From assembly GCF_019636135.1 (NCBI RefSeq), contig NZ_JAHBYD010000002.1:204798-268797 (forward strand): DNA of 64,000 nt. The letters are read 5' to 3'. This document shows, one piece after another, positions 43,892-52,675 of the stretch. Below the pieces are notes generated by a model. The model did no database searches. It was given only the letters and a program-made list of their open reading frames with translations, and had not been told where the DNA came from. The DNA is from Phenylobacterium sp. Its GTDB lineage: Bacteria; Pseudomonadota; Alphaproteobacteria; Caulobacterales; Caulobacteraceae. Positions within the stretch are counted from its first letter, which is position 1. Every line of letters starts with the position of its first letter. A program made the translations under genes and the position numbers.

Positions 43892-45640
43892 ATGGAGCGG
43901 CTTCGCCATCGGGCGCAGCGTATGGGCCGCAAGGCGCGCTGGTGCCTGCTCGCCATGGCGACCACGGCGCTTTCGCCGACCGGTCTGACCTGGGCGCAGC
44001 CGGCGCCTGCGTCTCAGGCGGGCGTTCCGGGCACCAGCGCTGCGGAAGTGAACCCGTCCAGCCGGATCACGCGCCCGCCGCCGCGCCGTTCGAGCGGCGC
44101 ATTCACGCCTGAACCGCCCGGCCCCTGCCCGCTCGAAGGCTCCGACGTCCAGGTGACGCTGAATTCGGTGACGTTCCAGGGCGCGACCGCCGTCGGCCCC
44201 GACCGGCTGCGTTCGGCCTACGCCGATGTCCTGGGCAAGCCGCAGTCCGTCGCCGTGATCTGCCAGATCCGCGACCGCGCCGCCCGCATCGTCTTCGACT
44301 CGGGCGTGCTCGCGCGGGTGGAGATTCCGGAGCAGCGGATCGCCGGCGGCGCGCTGGTGCTGGAGGTGATCGAGGCGCACGTGGTCAACGTCCGCGTCCG
44401 CGGCGACGTGGGTCCGGCGCAGGCCGCCGTAGAGCGCTACGCCGAGAAGCTGCGCGGCATGAAGCCGTTCGACATGGCCAAGGCCCAGCGCTACCTGCTG
44501 CTGGCCTCGGACGTTCCGGGCATCCGGGCCCGGGCGGCGGTGCGGCCCTCGACCAGCGCCGAGCGCGGCGCGGTCGACATCGACATCACGGTCTCCAAGG
44601 AAGGCCCCGACGTCTTCGCCAATGTGCAGAACACCGGCTCCAGGCAGGTGGGCCGCTGGGGCGGCCTCGTGCGCGGCGAGTTCGCCGGCTACACGGAATA
44701 CGGCGAGTCCACCGCGCTCACGGCCTTCCACACGCTCGATTCGAACGAGCAGTGGCTGGTGCAGATCGCCGAGACGGCCCGCTTCGGCGGCGAGGGCCTG
44801 GTGGGGCGCGGTTCGTTCACCTACGGCGAGAGCCGGCCGGGCGATTTCCTCAAGCCGCTGGACCTCAAGAGCAAGTCGGTGGTCGGCAACCTCGAGGCGG
44901 CCTACCCGATCATCCGCTCGCGCAGCCAGAACCTGAACGTCGCCGGCGGCTTCGACATCATCGACCAGAAGACCCGCCCGTCCGGCGCGACCCTGCTCAG
45001 CCACGACAAGCTGCGCGTCCTCTACGCCCGCCTGGACGGCGACTACCGCACCGAGATCGGCGGCCGCCCGGTGCTGACCAGCGGCGCGGTCAGCCTGCGC
45101 AAGGGCCTCGACGTGTTCGGCGCCAGCGACGCCGGCGATCCGCTGCTGACCCGCGCGTTCGGCAAGCCCGAGGCCTGGGTGGTGCGCGCCCAGGGCGGCG
45201 GCGACATCGCGCTGACCGACCGGCTGACCGGCCAGGTCCGCATGCAGGCGCAGTACGCCGACAGCCAGTTGATGCCCTACGAGCAGATCTCGCTGGGCGG
45301 CCTCACGGTCGGGCGCGGCTACGATCCGGCGGCGCTGCTGGGCGACAAGGGGATCTCCGCGGCGGCCGAATTGCGCTACGGGCCGCTGCAACTGCATCCC
45401 AAGGTGGCGGCCGCTCCGTATGCCTTCTTCGACGCCGGCTGGGTCGCCAACAACAACGCCGCGGCGTCGGGCGTGCAGAAGGACAGGAGCCTGAAGTCGA
45501 TCGGCGCGGGGGTCGTCTTCCGGCTGTTCAGCCGCGCCAACCTCGAAGTAACCTACGCCCATCCACTCGACGCCACCCGGACGGGGGGTACGCGTCCTAG
45601 CGACCGTGTGCTGATCCAGCTCACGGCGAGCCTGCTATGA
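43892..45640 (+). CDS. Two-partner secretion transporter TpsB (ShlB/FhaC/HecB family)
   Basis: The 582-residue Omp85-superfamily outer-membrane protein has a signal region (about 15-37), a Pro-rich linker, two POTRA-like domains (about 82-235; VTLNSVTFQGATAVGPDRLRSAY) and a 16-strand-type barrel. The barrel carries the conserved VRGY-like motif variant GLTVGRGYDP. It exports the TpsA protein encoded 16 nt downstream. Confidence 0.92.
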   Translation: MERLRHRAQRMGRKARWCLLAMATTALSPTGLTWAQPAPASQAGVPGTSAAEVNPSSRITRPPPRRSSGAFTPEPPGPCPLEGSDVQVTLNSVTFQGATAVGPDRLRSAYADVLGKPQSVAVICQIRDRAARIVFDSGVLARVEIPEQRIAGGALVLEVIEAHVVNVRVRGDVGPAQAAVERYAEKLRGMKPFDMAKAQRYLLLASDVPGIRARAAVRPSTSAERGAVDIDITVSKEGPDVFANVQNTGSRQVGRWGGLVRGEFAGYTEYGESTALTAFHTLDSNEQWLVQIAETARFGGEGLVGRGSFTYGESRPGDFLKPLDLKSKSVVGNLEAAYPIIRSRSQNLNVAGGFDIIDQKTRPSGATLLSHDKLRVLYARLDGDYRTEIGGRPVLTSGAVSLRKGLDVFGASDAGDPLLTRAFGKPEAWVVRAQGGGDIALTDRLTGQVRMQAQYADSQLMPYEQISLGGLTVGRGYDPAALLGDKGISAAAELRYGPLQLHPKVAAAPYAFFDAGWVANNNAAASGVQKDRSLKSIGAGVVFRLFSRANLEVTYAHPLDATRTGGTRPSDRVLIQLTASLL

Positions 45641-45656
45641 TGCGGAAAGAGTAAGC

Positions 45657-48600
45657 ATGCCGACGCTCATCATGTCGCCTCGGACCCGTCGCCGCCTCCT
45701 GTTCGCGCGGACGGCGCTCTGCGGCGCGCTCGTCGGCGTCCATGCGCTCACCCCCACCACGTCCTTCGCCCTCCCGGTCGGCGGCATCCCCCAGGTCAAC
45801 TCCGGCGGCGGCGATCCGACGCTGACGACCGGCGCCGACCGCCTCGACGTCAAGCTGAACGCCTCCAGGACGGTGCTCTCCTGGACCACCTTCAACGTCA
45901 GCCCGCAGGAGACCGTCAGCTTCCAGTTCGACGACAGGAGCTGGATCGTCCTGAACAAGGTCACAGGCCTCACCCCCGCCAAGATCGAAGGCGTGGTCGA
46001 GGGCAAGGTGGGCTCGGCCTACGGCGGCAACATCTGGTTCTCCTCCCAGAACAGCATCATCTTCGGCAGGGGCGCGCAGGTCGACGCCGGCAGCCTGTTC
46101 GCCGTCATCGGCACGCCGAACACCGCCGAGTTCCTGAACCCCGCCAACACCCTCTTCTCGTTCTCCGGCGGCGACGTGCTGCCGAACTCGCGGATCATGG
46201 TTCTGTCGAACGCCCGGCTGACGGCGAACGGCGGCATGGTCGCCATGATGGGTCCGACGATCCAGACCCGGGCCAACGCGCTGGTCAGCGCCACCGACGG
46301 CAGCGTGCTCTACGGGTCGGCGAAGAACTTCCAGATCCGGCTCGCGCCCGGCGCGGGCGGCGACTTCGACCTGGTGGACTTCATCGTCCCCAACGCCAGC
46401 GACGGCGCCGAGAGCCAGGTGGCCATCGACCTGGGCGGCGACACGCGGGGCAACTCGGTGTTCCTGGCGGCGGTCTCCAAATCGGCGATCGGCAGCGCGG
46501 TCATCAACCTGGAAGGCATGGTCACGGCCCAGGCGGCCAAGGCCGACGGCGGCGACATCGTCCTCTCGGGCGGGGCGGGCATCACCAACCGCGCCGCCGG
46601 GACCACGCTGGACGGCGCGGCGAGCACCGACATCTACCTGAACAAGGCCATCGCCTCGCGCGACCTGCAGATCCGCAACGTGGGCCGCATCTTCGGCCGC
46701 CCCTGGGTCCGCCCGCCCGAGGAGACCAGGGATCCGCCGACCATCGCGGACGACAACACCCCGCCGGAATGCGACGACTACTGCGACAACAACAACGGCG
46801 GTGGGAACGGAAACGGCAACGGGAACGGGAACGGAAACGGCAATGGGAACGGCAACGGGTTCGGCGGCTTCATCGACGCCGTCGAGTCGGTCGTCCTGGA
46901 TCGGGCGCTGGTCTCGGCGCTGTTCGACCCGACCGCCATCTCCGCGATCAACGTGGGCCGCGACGCCAGGATCCAGGCCACGGCCTCGATCGAGCTGGGC
47001 CGCATCGTCGCCAGCCGCGACGTCACGGTCACGGGTCCCGACGTCAAGGCCAACAGCCTGATCGCCACCGGCGCGCTGACCGCCACCTCCACCCACGGCG
47101 ACGTCCTGCTCGCGAGCGTCGGCGTGATGCGCGAGGGCGTGATCACCGGCAAGCAGGACGTGAGGATCGACGCCATCTCGGCGCCGACCCGGCTCACGGT
47201 CACCTCGGGCCGCGACATCACGATCGGGGACGGAACCTCGTCCGTCGCGGGGGTGATCAACCTGTCGGCGCAGCAGAACGTCACGCTCGACCTGGCCGAC
47301 GCCAAGGTCGACACCGTCACCGCCGGCGGCAGCGTGAACCTCCGCGGCGGCGCGATCGAGGCCAACACCGTCACCGCCCCGCGCGTCTTCGGCATGGCGC
47401 AGAGCCTGAAGCTGGGCACGGTCACCTCCTCGGGCGACGTCTACGTCGTGGCCACCAGCGGCGACGCGATCGTGGGCGCGGCCACCGCCGGCGACGACAT
47501 CTACGTCATCGCAAACCACGGGACCGCCTCGCTCGGCGACGCGACCCTGACGGGCGCCGCGCCCGACGCGGTGCAGATCGAATTCGTCGGCAACCCCGAC
47601 ACGGCCGGCAACGGCCGCGTGGTGCGGGTCGAGTCCATCGACCTCGACGCCAGGCTGGGCCTGGGTACGGGCGGCGTCACCGGCGCGACACGGGTCGACG
47701 TGCGGGCCGGGCGCGACGCCGTGGTCGACGTCCTGCGCGAGACCCCCGGAGCGGTCTCGGTGATCGCCTCGCGCGACGCGACGCTGCGGGCGCCGAGCGT
47801 TCGCCTCGACAACGTCTCGGCCGGCCGCGACCTGACGGTGGGCTCCACCACCGGCGACTTCACCCTGGCCAATGCGCTGACGGCGACGCGCAACGTGACG
47901 ATCACGGCGGCGGGCGCGTTGCGCGTGGCCGACGTGCGCGCCGACTCCGGGTCGGTGTCGTTGGTCGGCGCCACGGTGACCGCCGGCGCGGTCAGCGCCA
48001 GCGAGGATCTGACGCTCAGGGCCACCAACGTCGACGGCGCGGTGACCACCACCAGCTACCGCACGGGCCGCGACCTGATCCTGCAGGGTGCGACGCTCAG
48101 TCTGGGTTCGGCGATCGCGCCGGTTGCGCGCGATCTTTCCATCACTTCGCTCGGAAACTTCACGTCCTCGACGCCGCTCAGCGCCGGCCGGGACCTCACC
48201 CTCGACGTGGCCGGCACGGCCAATGTCGCGGCGCTGACGGCCACCGGAACGCTGCGCATCGTGGCGGGCGACCTGGACCTCACCGGCCTCGTCACCGCCG
48301 CCAACGCCCAGATCGAGTCGAAGACCGGCGCGCTCAGGGTCGGCGGCGCGGCGGGCGGCGCGGGCGCGCTGATCCTCGACAACAGCGAGTTCGGCCAGCT
48401 CCGGATCGCGGGCGCCCTGCGTTTCCTCGCCGGGTCCACGGCCGGCGGCGCGCGCGGCGATCTGACCCTGCAGACGCTGTCGATCAACCCGGCCAACACG
48501 CCGAACGTCGCGTTCCTCGTCGGCTCGAACAACAACGCCCAGGTGACCGGCGCGGTCACGCCGACGGCCAGCGGCGGCATCCTGCGCATCGGCGATGCGA

Positions 48601-49484
48601 CCGACCTCGCCTGGCGTCCGAACTCGATCCTGATCTCGGGCGCGCTGGGCGCCGCCACGTTCAACGGCGGCCAGTACAGCGACATCCGCGCTTTCACCGA
48701 GGTGCGGCTGGCGGCCCGCAACGACATCCTGATGGGCTCGCAGCGGTTCATCACCCTGATCCAGGGCACGGCCGTCGGCGACATCGACACCGCGGCCGGC
48801 CGGCCCGCGGGGGTCGCGGCCACGGGCGGCGAGGTCAACAAGGTGTTCGTCTCCGCCGGCAAGCTCGAGGTGTCGGCCGAAAACAAGGTGGTGCAGCAGA
48901 ACACCGCGTCGCTGGGCCTGGGCCAGGCGGTCGGCGTCTTCTTCACCGGCCAGTCGAACCCGGCGCTCATCATCGACCCGCCGAAGGTGGTCGAGCTGTG
49001 GGGCGCCTTCTCCGGCGCCAACGGCCAGGTCGTGGGCGGCACGAACGCCGGTACGGGCGTCAGCTTCATCATCGTCGACAACAACGGCGCGCCGGTCAGC
49101 AAGCCCGCCGACGCCAACTACCGGTTCAACAGCTGCGACGTCGGCACCCAGAACTGCTCGCCGGCCTTCGTGTCGGGCAATGGCGGCGGCGGCGGCAGTT
49201 CGAGCAGCGACAACGTCGTGACCTCGCAGCTCAGCGCCGGCATCCTGGCGGCCCGCGACCAGCTCGGCAGCACGGGTTCGATCTTCGGCGCCGATTCGTC
49301 GAACTCGAACGACAAGAAGACTTCGGAAGAGGCCGGCGAGGCGCAGGTCTCGTCCGAGAGCCTGACCGCTCCCAATGTCGTCCTGGGCGTGGCGCCCCCG
49401 GCGACCGACGAAATCGTCACCGATCCGGTCACCACCGGCGCCGGCAGCGAAGAGATCTGGCGCCAGCGCAGGCAGCAGAAATGA
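45657..49484 (+). CDS. Filamentous haemagglutinin-like TpsA exoprotein
   Basis: The 1275-residue protein has a signal peptide (cut near T-S-F-A) and an N-terminal TPS secretion domain (about 40-300) with the motif order VLSWTTFNVS, LNKVTGL and IIFGRGAQVDAGSLFAVIGT. The canonical N-P-N-G element is S-Q-N-S here. A (Gly-Asn)9 hinge at residues 383-400 separates it from a long right-handed beta-helix made of degenerate repeats (ITSLGNFTSSTPLSAGRDLT). No adhesin, toxin or protease domain is recognisable. It is translated with the CHAT protease through an ATGA overlap, so the protease may process it or be exported with it. Confidence 0.88.
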   Translation: MPTLIMSPRTRRRLLFARTALCGALVGVHALTPTTSFALPVGGIPQVNSGGGDPTLTTGADRLDVKLNASRTVLSWTTFNVSPQETVSFQFDDRSWIVLNKVTGLTPAKIEGVVEGKVGSAYGGNIWFSSQNSIIFGRGAQVDAGSLFAVIGTPNTAEFLNPANTLFSFSGGDVLPNSRIMVLSNARLTANGGMVAMMGPTIQTRANALVSATDGSVLYGSAKNFQIRLAPGAGGDFDLVDFIVPNASDGAESQVAIDLGGDTRGNSVFLAAVSKSAIGSAVINLEGMVTAQAAKADGGDIVLSGGAGITNRAAGTTLDGAASTDIYLNKAIASRDLQIRNVGRIFGRPWVRPPEETRDPPTIADDNTPPECDDYCDNNNGGGNGNGNGNGNGNGNGNGNGFGGFIDAVESVVLDRALVSALFDPTAISAINVGRDARIQATASIELGRIVASRDVTVTGPDVKANSLIATGALTATSTHGDVLLASVGVMREGVITGKQDVRIDAISAPTRLTVTSGRDITIGDGTSSVAGVINLSAQQNVTLDLADAKVDTVTAGGSVNLRGGAIEANTVTAPRVFGMAQSLKLGTVTSSGDVYVVATSGDAIVGAATAGDDIYVIANHGTASLGDATLTGAAPDAVQIEFVGNPDTAGNGRVVRVESIDLDARLGLGTGGVTGATRVDVRAGRDAVVDVLRETPGAVSVIASRDATLRAPSVRLDNVSAGRDLTVGSTTGDFTLANALTATRNVTITAAGALRVADVRADSGSVSLVGATVTAGAVSASEDLTLRATNVDGAVTTTSYRTGRDLILQGATLSLGSAIAPVARDLSITSLGNFTSSTPLSAGRDLTLDVAGTANVAALTATGTLRIVAGDLDLTGLVTAANAQIESKTGALRVGGAAGGAGALILDNSEFGQLRIAGALRFLAGSTAGGARGDLTLQTLSINPANTPNVAFLVGSNNNAQVTGAVTPTASGGILRIGDATDLAWRPNSILISGALGAATFNGGQYSDIRAFTEVRLAARNDILMGSQRFITLIQGTAVGDIDTAAGRPAGVAATGGEVNKVFVSAGKLEVSAENKVVQQNTASLGLGQAVGVFFTGQSNPALIIDPPKVVELWGAFSGANGQVVGGTNAGTGVSFIIVDNNGAPVSKPADANYRFNSCDVGTQNCSPAFVSGNGGGGGSSSSDNVVTSQLSAGILAARDQLGSTGSIFGADSSNSNDKKTSEEAGEAQVSSESLTAPNVVLGVAPPATDEIVTDPVTTGAGSEEIWRQRRQQK
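46803..46856 (+). repeat. Hexanucleotide tandem repeat encoding (Gly-Asn)9
   Basis: Nine tandem copies of GGNAAY, with third-base variation, encode alternating Gly-Asn within tpsA. Copy-number change by whole units would keep the reading frame and alter hinge length. Confidence 0.9.
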
Positions 49485-52400
49485 TCGTGAAGCGTCTTCT
49501 CCTCGCGCTCTCGGGCGCGCTGATCCTGGCCGCCCCGGCGGGGGCGCAGACCCGGGCCGACCTGATCCCGCTGGGCCAGAGCGCCGCCTCCGGGGCCGTC
49601 TGCACCGCCGTGCGCGACTATGACGACCCGGTCGTGCAGGGTCCGGGCCGCCGCGGCTGGAACATCCGCTGCCGCGGCTGGGAGGGCAGCCTCGGGCGGC
49701 TCTACACCTTCGAGAAGGGTGACGTCGCGCCGTGGGAAACCGCGCTGACCGGCCGCGCCCAGTGCTCCGACCAGAAGACCGAGACCATCGCCGGCCTCGG
49801 CGCCGCGAACCGTCGCGCCTGCCGCAGCGCCCGGGGCAATGCGCCCTACCTCGCCTACACCACCCGGCGCGGCGGCGGCACGTTCACCGCCGAAGGCCCG
49901 GCCCAGATCGCCGACGTCCTCGAGACCGGCCTGAAGGTCGTCTCCGGCGCGGCGAAGGCCCCGGCCGTGAACGACGTGCAGACCTCGGCCGCCAGCGCCG
50001 AGATCGCGGCCGACTTCGGCGGGGCCACCGGCGGCCTCGCCCGCTCCCAGGCCGCCGCCGCGGCCGACCCGGCGCGCCTGCGCGCCCGCGCCTACGTCCA
50101 GAACAACGAGTGGCGCTTCGAACAGGCCGAGACCGACTTCCAGGCCCTCGTCGCCGACGCCGAGGCGCGCCGCGCGCCGCCGGCCGAGATGGGCGAGGCG
50201 CTGCTGAACCTGGCGCTGAACGTCTCCAACAACGGCCGCTTCGCCGAAGCCGACCGCCTGTTCCGCGACGCCGACGTGCAGGTGGCCGCCGCCAACGATC
50301 CCTTCCTGTCGTCGCAGGCCCGCGTCTACCGCGCGCTGCACCTGCGCAACGCCGGCCGCTTCGCCGAGGCGGCGCAGGCCGCGCAGGCCGCGCTCCGCGC
50401 CAGCGAGCAGGTCCGCGCCTCGCAGGGCCTGGGCGCCACCGGCCCGCAGGCCACCGCGGCGGCCGACGGGACCGTCGCCATCGGCGGCGATCTCTCCACG
50501 GCGCTCAACAGCCGGCCGGCCGGCCGCGACGTGCTGGGCGGCTCCAAGGTGTCGCTCTCGGACCGCCTCGTGGTGCAGGACGCCCAGGCGCTCGAGGTGG
50601 CGGGCTCGTCGCTCGCCGCCCAGGGCGACGCCGCGGGCGGCCGCGAGGCGCTGCTGCGCGCCCAGCGCCTGCTGACTAACGCCGAGGTCAACGGCGCGTT
50701 GAACGTCTGGCTCCACGCCCGCATCGAGGCCGACCTGGCCGAGATCGACATGGACCAGGGCCAGCCGGCCGCGGCCATCGCCAAGTACCAGGCCGCCGTC
50801 CGCACCATCCGCCTGCGCCATGCCGGCACGGCCGCGGAGGGCGGCCTGTTGCTGGACCTCGGCCGCGCTCAGATCGCCGCCGACCAGGACGGCGCCGCGC
50901 TGGACACCTACGCCCGCGCCTTCGAGCTGTTCCAGGCCCAGCGCGGCGCGCTCGGCGCCTCGGCCGACGACGCGGCCCCCTACTTCGATCTCCTGATCAA
51001 GCGGATCGGCAGCGATCCCGGCAACGCGGGCGACTACAAGGCCCGCTTCTTCTCGGCGGCGGCGAGCGTGGTCTCGAACGCCACGGCCCAGACGGTCTCG
51101 AAGCTCGCCGCCCGCGTCGCCTCGGGGGACAGCGCCACCACCGGCCTCGTCCGCGCGCTCGATGACACCCGCCGCGAGCTGCGCGCCGCAGAAGCCCAGG
51201 CCGCCCAGCTCCAGGCCGCCAACGCGTATGCCGGCGCCGAGCGGACCGACATCGAGACCCGGCTGAAGACCCTGCAGGCCCAGGCCGACGGCCTCGAAGC
51301 CCAGTTGCTCTCGGCCAACCCCCGCTACTCGCAGCTCGTCTCCTCGACCGCCACCCTCGCCGACCTGCAGAAGGCGCTGGGCCCCGACGAGGTCTACGTG
51401 AAGGTGCTGACGCTCAACACCAGGAGCTACGGCATGTTCGTGTCGAAGACCGACGCCAAGGCCTACGCCATCGACGCCAGCCGCGGCGCGATCGCCGCCG
51501 ACGTGCGCCGCCTGCGTTCGGTGTTCGAGGACGACGAGAGCCTGCCGCCCTTCGACGTGGCCCGCTCGTACGGCCTCTACAAGCAGTTGTTCGGCCCGGT
51601 CGCGACCGAGGTCGCCGCCGCCAGGCACCTGATCTACGAACCCGACGGCGCGCTGATCTCGCTGCCGGTGGCCACCATGGTCACCGCCGACCCCGCCGCC
51701 CTGGTGGCCCAGGCCGGCGCCGGCAAGGACGTCGACTACCGCAAGGTCGCCTGGCTCGGCGCCAAGACCGACTCGGCCCTGGTGCTCTCGGCCGCCAGCT
51801 TCCTGCAATCGCGGGCGTTCGCGCCGTCGCGGGCCAAGCAGAGCTTCCTGGCCTTCGCCGACCCCACGACGCCGATGAAGAGCGACCCGAACGCCTATTC
51901 CTCGGTGGTCCGCCGCTCGGTCAGCCTGCGCAGCACCTCCAGCCGCGACAACGCCTCGAACGTCTGCGAGAGCACGCGACTGGCGCTGCTGCAGATGCCG
52001 CCCCTGCCCGACACGGCCGACGAGGTCCGTGCGGTGGCCGCCAGCGTCGGCGGCGCCTCGCCCAACGACATCATCATCGGCGCGCCGTTCACCGACAACG
52101 CCGTGAAGGCCCGCACCGACCTGGCGGACTACAAGGTCCTCTACTTCGCCACGCACGGCCTCCTGCCGCAGCCGTCGGCCTGCCTGCCCGAGCCGGCGCT
52201 GATGACCTCGGTCGGCATGGACGGCTCGGACGGCCTGCTCGACACCAGCGAGATCCTCGACCTGAAGCTCGACGCCGATCTGGTCGTGCTTTCGGCCTGC
52301 GACACCGGCGGCGCCGGCGGCGACTCCTCGACCACCGGCCTGCAGGGCGGCGGCGAGGCGCTTGGCGGCCTGACGCGCGCGGTCATCTACGCCGGCGGGC

Positions 52401-52639
52401 GCAGCCTGATCGTGTCGCACTGGTCGGTGGACTCGGTGGCGACGGTGCGGCTGATGACCGGCATGTTCTCGGCCGGCTCCCCCAGCAAGGCCGAGGCGCT
52501 GATGGTCTCCCAGCGGGCGCTGCAGCAGAACGATCAGTTCTCGCACCCCTACTTCTGGGCGCCCTTCACGATCGTCGGCGACGGCTCCAAGCCGCTGCCG
52601 GCGGCCGCGTCGTCGACCCGCACGGCCTCCGCGAACTAG
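49481..52639 (+). CDS. Exported TPR-CHAT caspase-like protease
   Basis: The 1052-residue protein has a signal peptide (cut after A-G-A-Q), a cysteine-containing N-terminal region (about 25-130) and tetratricopeptide-like helical repeats (about 190-480). A coiled coil lies at about 555-610 and a CHAT domain at about 730-1035. The catalytic dyad is His about 892 in FATHGLL and Cys about 940 in LSACDTGG. CHAT proteins are caspase/separase-like peptidases (clan CD). Export and the ATGA overlap with tpsA point to maturation of the exoprotein or a surface signalling role. Related loci pairing TPS systems and CHAT proteins are known, but this substrate is untested. Confidence 0.9.
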   Translation: MIVKRLLLALSGALILAAPAGAQTRADLIPLGQSAASGAVCTAVRDYDDPVVQGPGRRGWNIRCRGWEGSLGRLYTFEKGDVAPWETALTGRAQCSDQKTETIAGLGAANRRACRSARGNAPYLAYTTRRGGGTFTAEGPAQIADVLETGLKVVSGAAKAPAVNDVQTSAASAEIAADFGGATGGLARSQAAAAADPARLRARAYVQNNEWRFEQAETDFQALVADAEARRAPPAEMGEALLNLALNVSNNGRFAEADRLFRDADVQVAAANDPFLSSQARVYRALHLRNAGRFAEAAQAAQAALRASEQVRASQGLGATGPQATAAADGTVAIGGDLSTALNSRPAGRDVLGGSKVSLSDRLVVQDAQALEVAGSSLAAQGDAAGGREALLRAQRLLTNAEVNGALNVWLHARIEADLAEIDMDQGQPAAAIAKYQAAVRTIRLRHAGTAAEGGLLLDLGRAQIAADQDGAALDTYARAFELFQAQRGALGASADDAAPYFDLLIKRIGSDPGNAGDYKARFFSAAASVVSNATAQTVSKLAARVASGDSATTGLVRALDDTRRELRAAEAQAAQLQAANAYAGAERTDIETRLKTLQAQADGLEAQLLSANPRYSQLVSSTATLADLQKALGPDEVYVKVLTLNTRSYGMFVSKTDAKAYAIDASRGAIAADVRRLRSVFEDDESLPPFDVARSYGLYKQLFGPVATEVAAARHLIYEPDGALISLPVATMVTADPAALVAQAGAGKDVDYRKVAWLGAKTDSALVLSAASFLQSRAFAPSRAKQSFLAFADPTTPMKSDPNAYSSVVRRSVSLRSTSSRDNASNVCESTRLALLQMPPLPDTADEVRAVAASVGGASPNDIIIGAPFTDNAVKARTDLADYKVLYFATHGLLPQPSACLPEPALMTSVGMDGSDGLLDTSEILDLKLDADLVVLSACDTGGAGGDSSTTGLQGGGEALGGLTRAVIYAGGRSLIVSHWSVDSVATVRLMTGMFSAGSPSKAEALMVSQRALQQNDQFSHPYFWAPFTIVGDGSKPLPAAASSTRTASAN

Positions 52640-52675
52640 CAGGCGGCGGTCGCGCCGGCCGCCCCGAAGGCTCGC

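Noticed and set aside
46803..46856. Tandem repeats considered as a CRISPR array
   Set aside because: Six-base units without spacers, in frame within tpsA. No cas genes are present and no other regularly spaced repeats were seen in the window.
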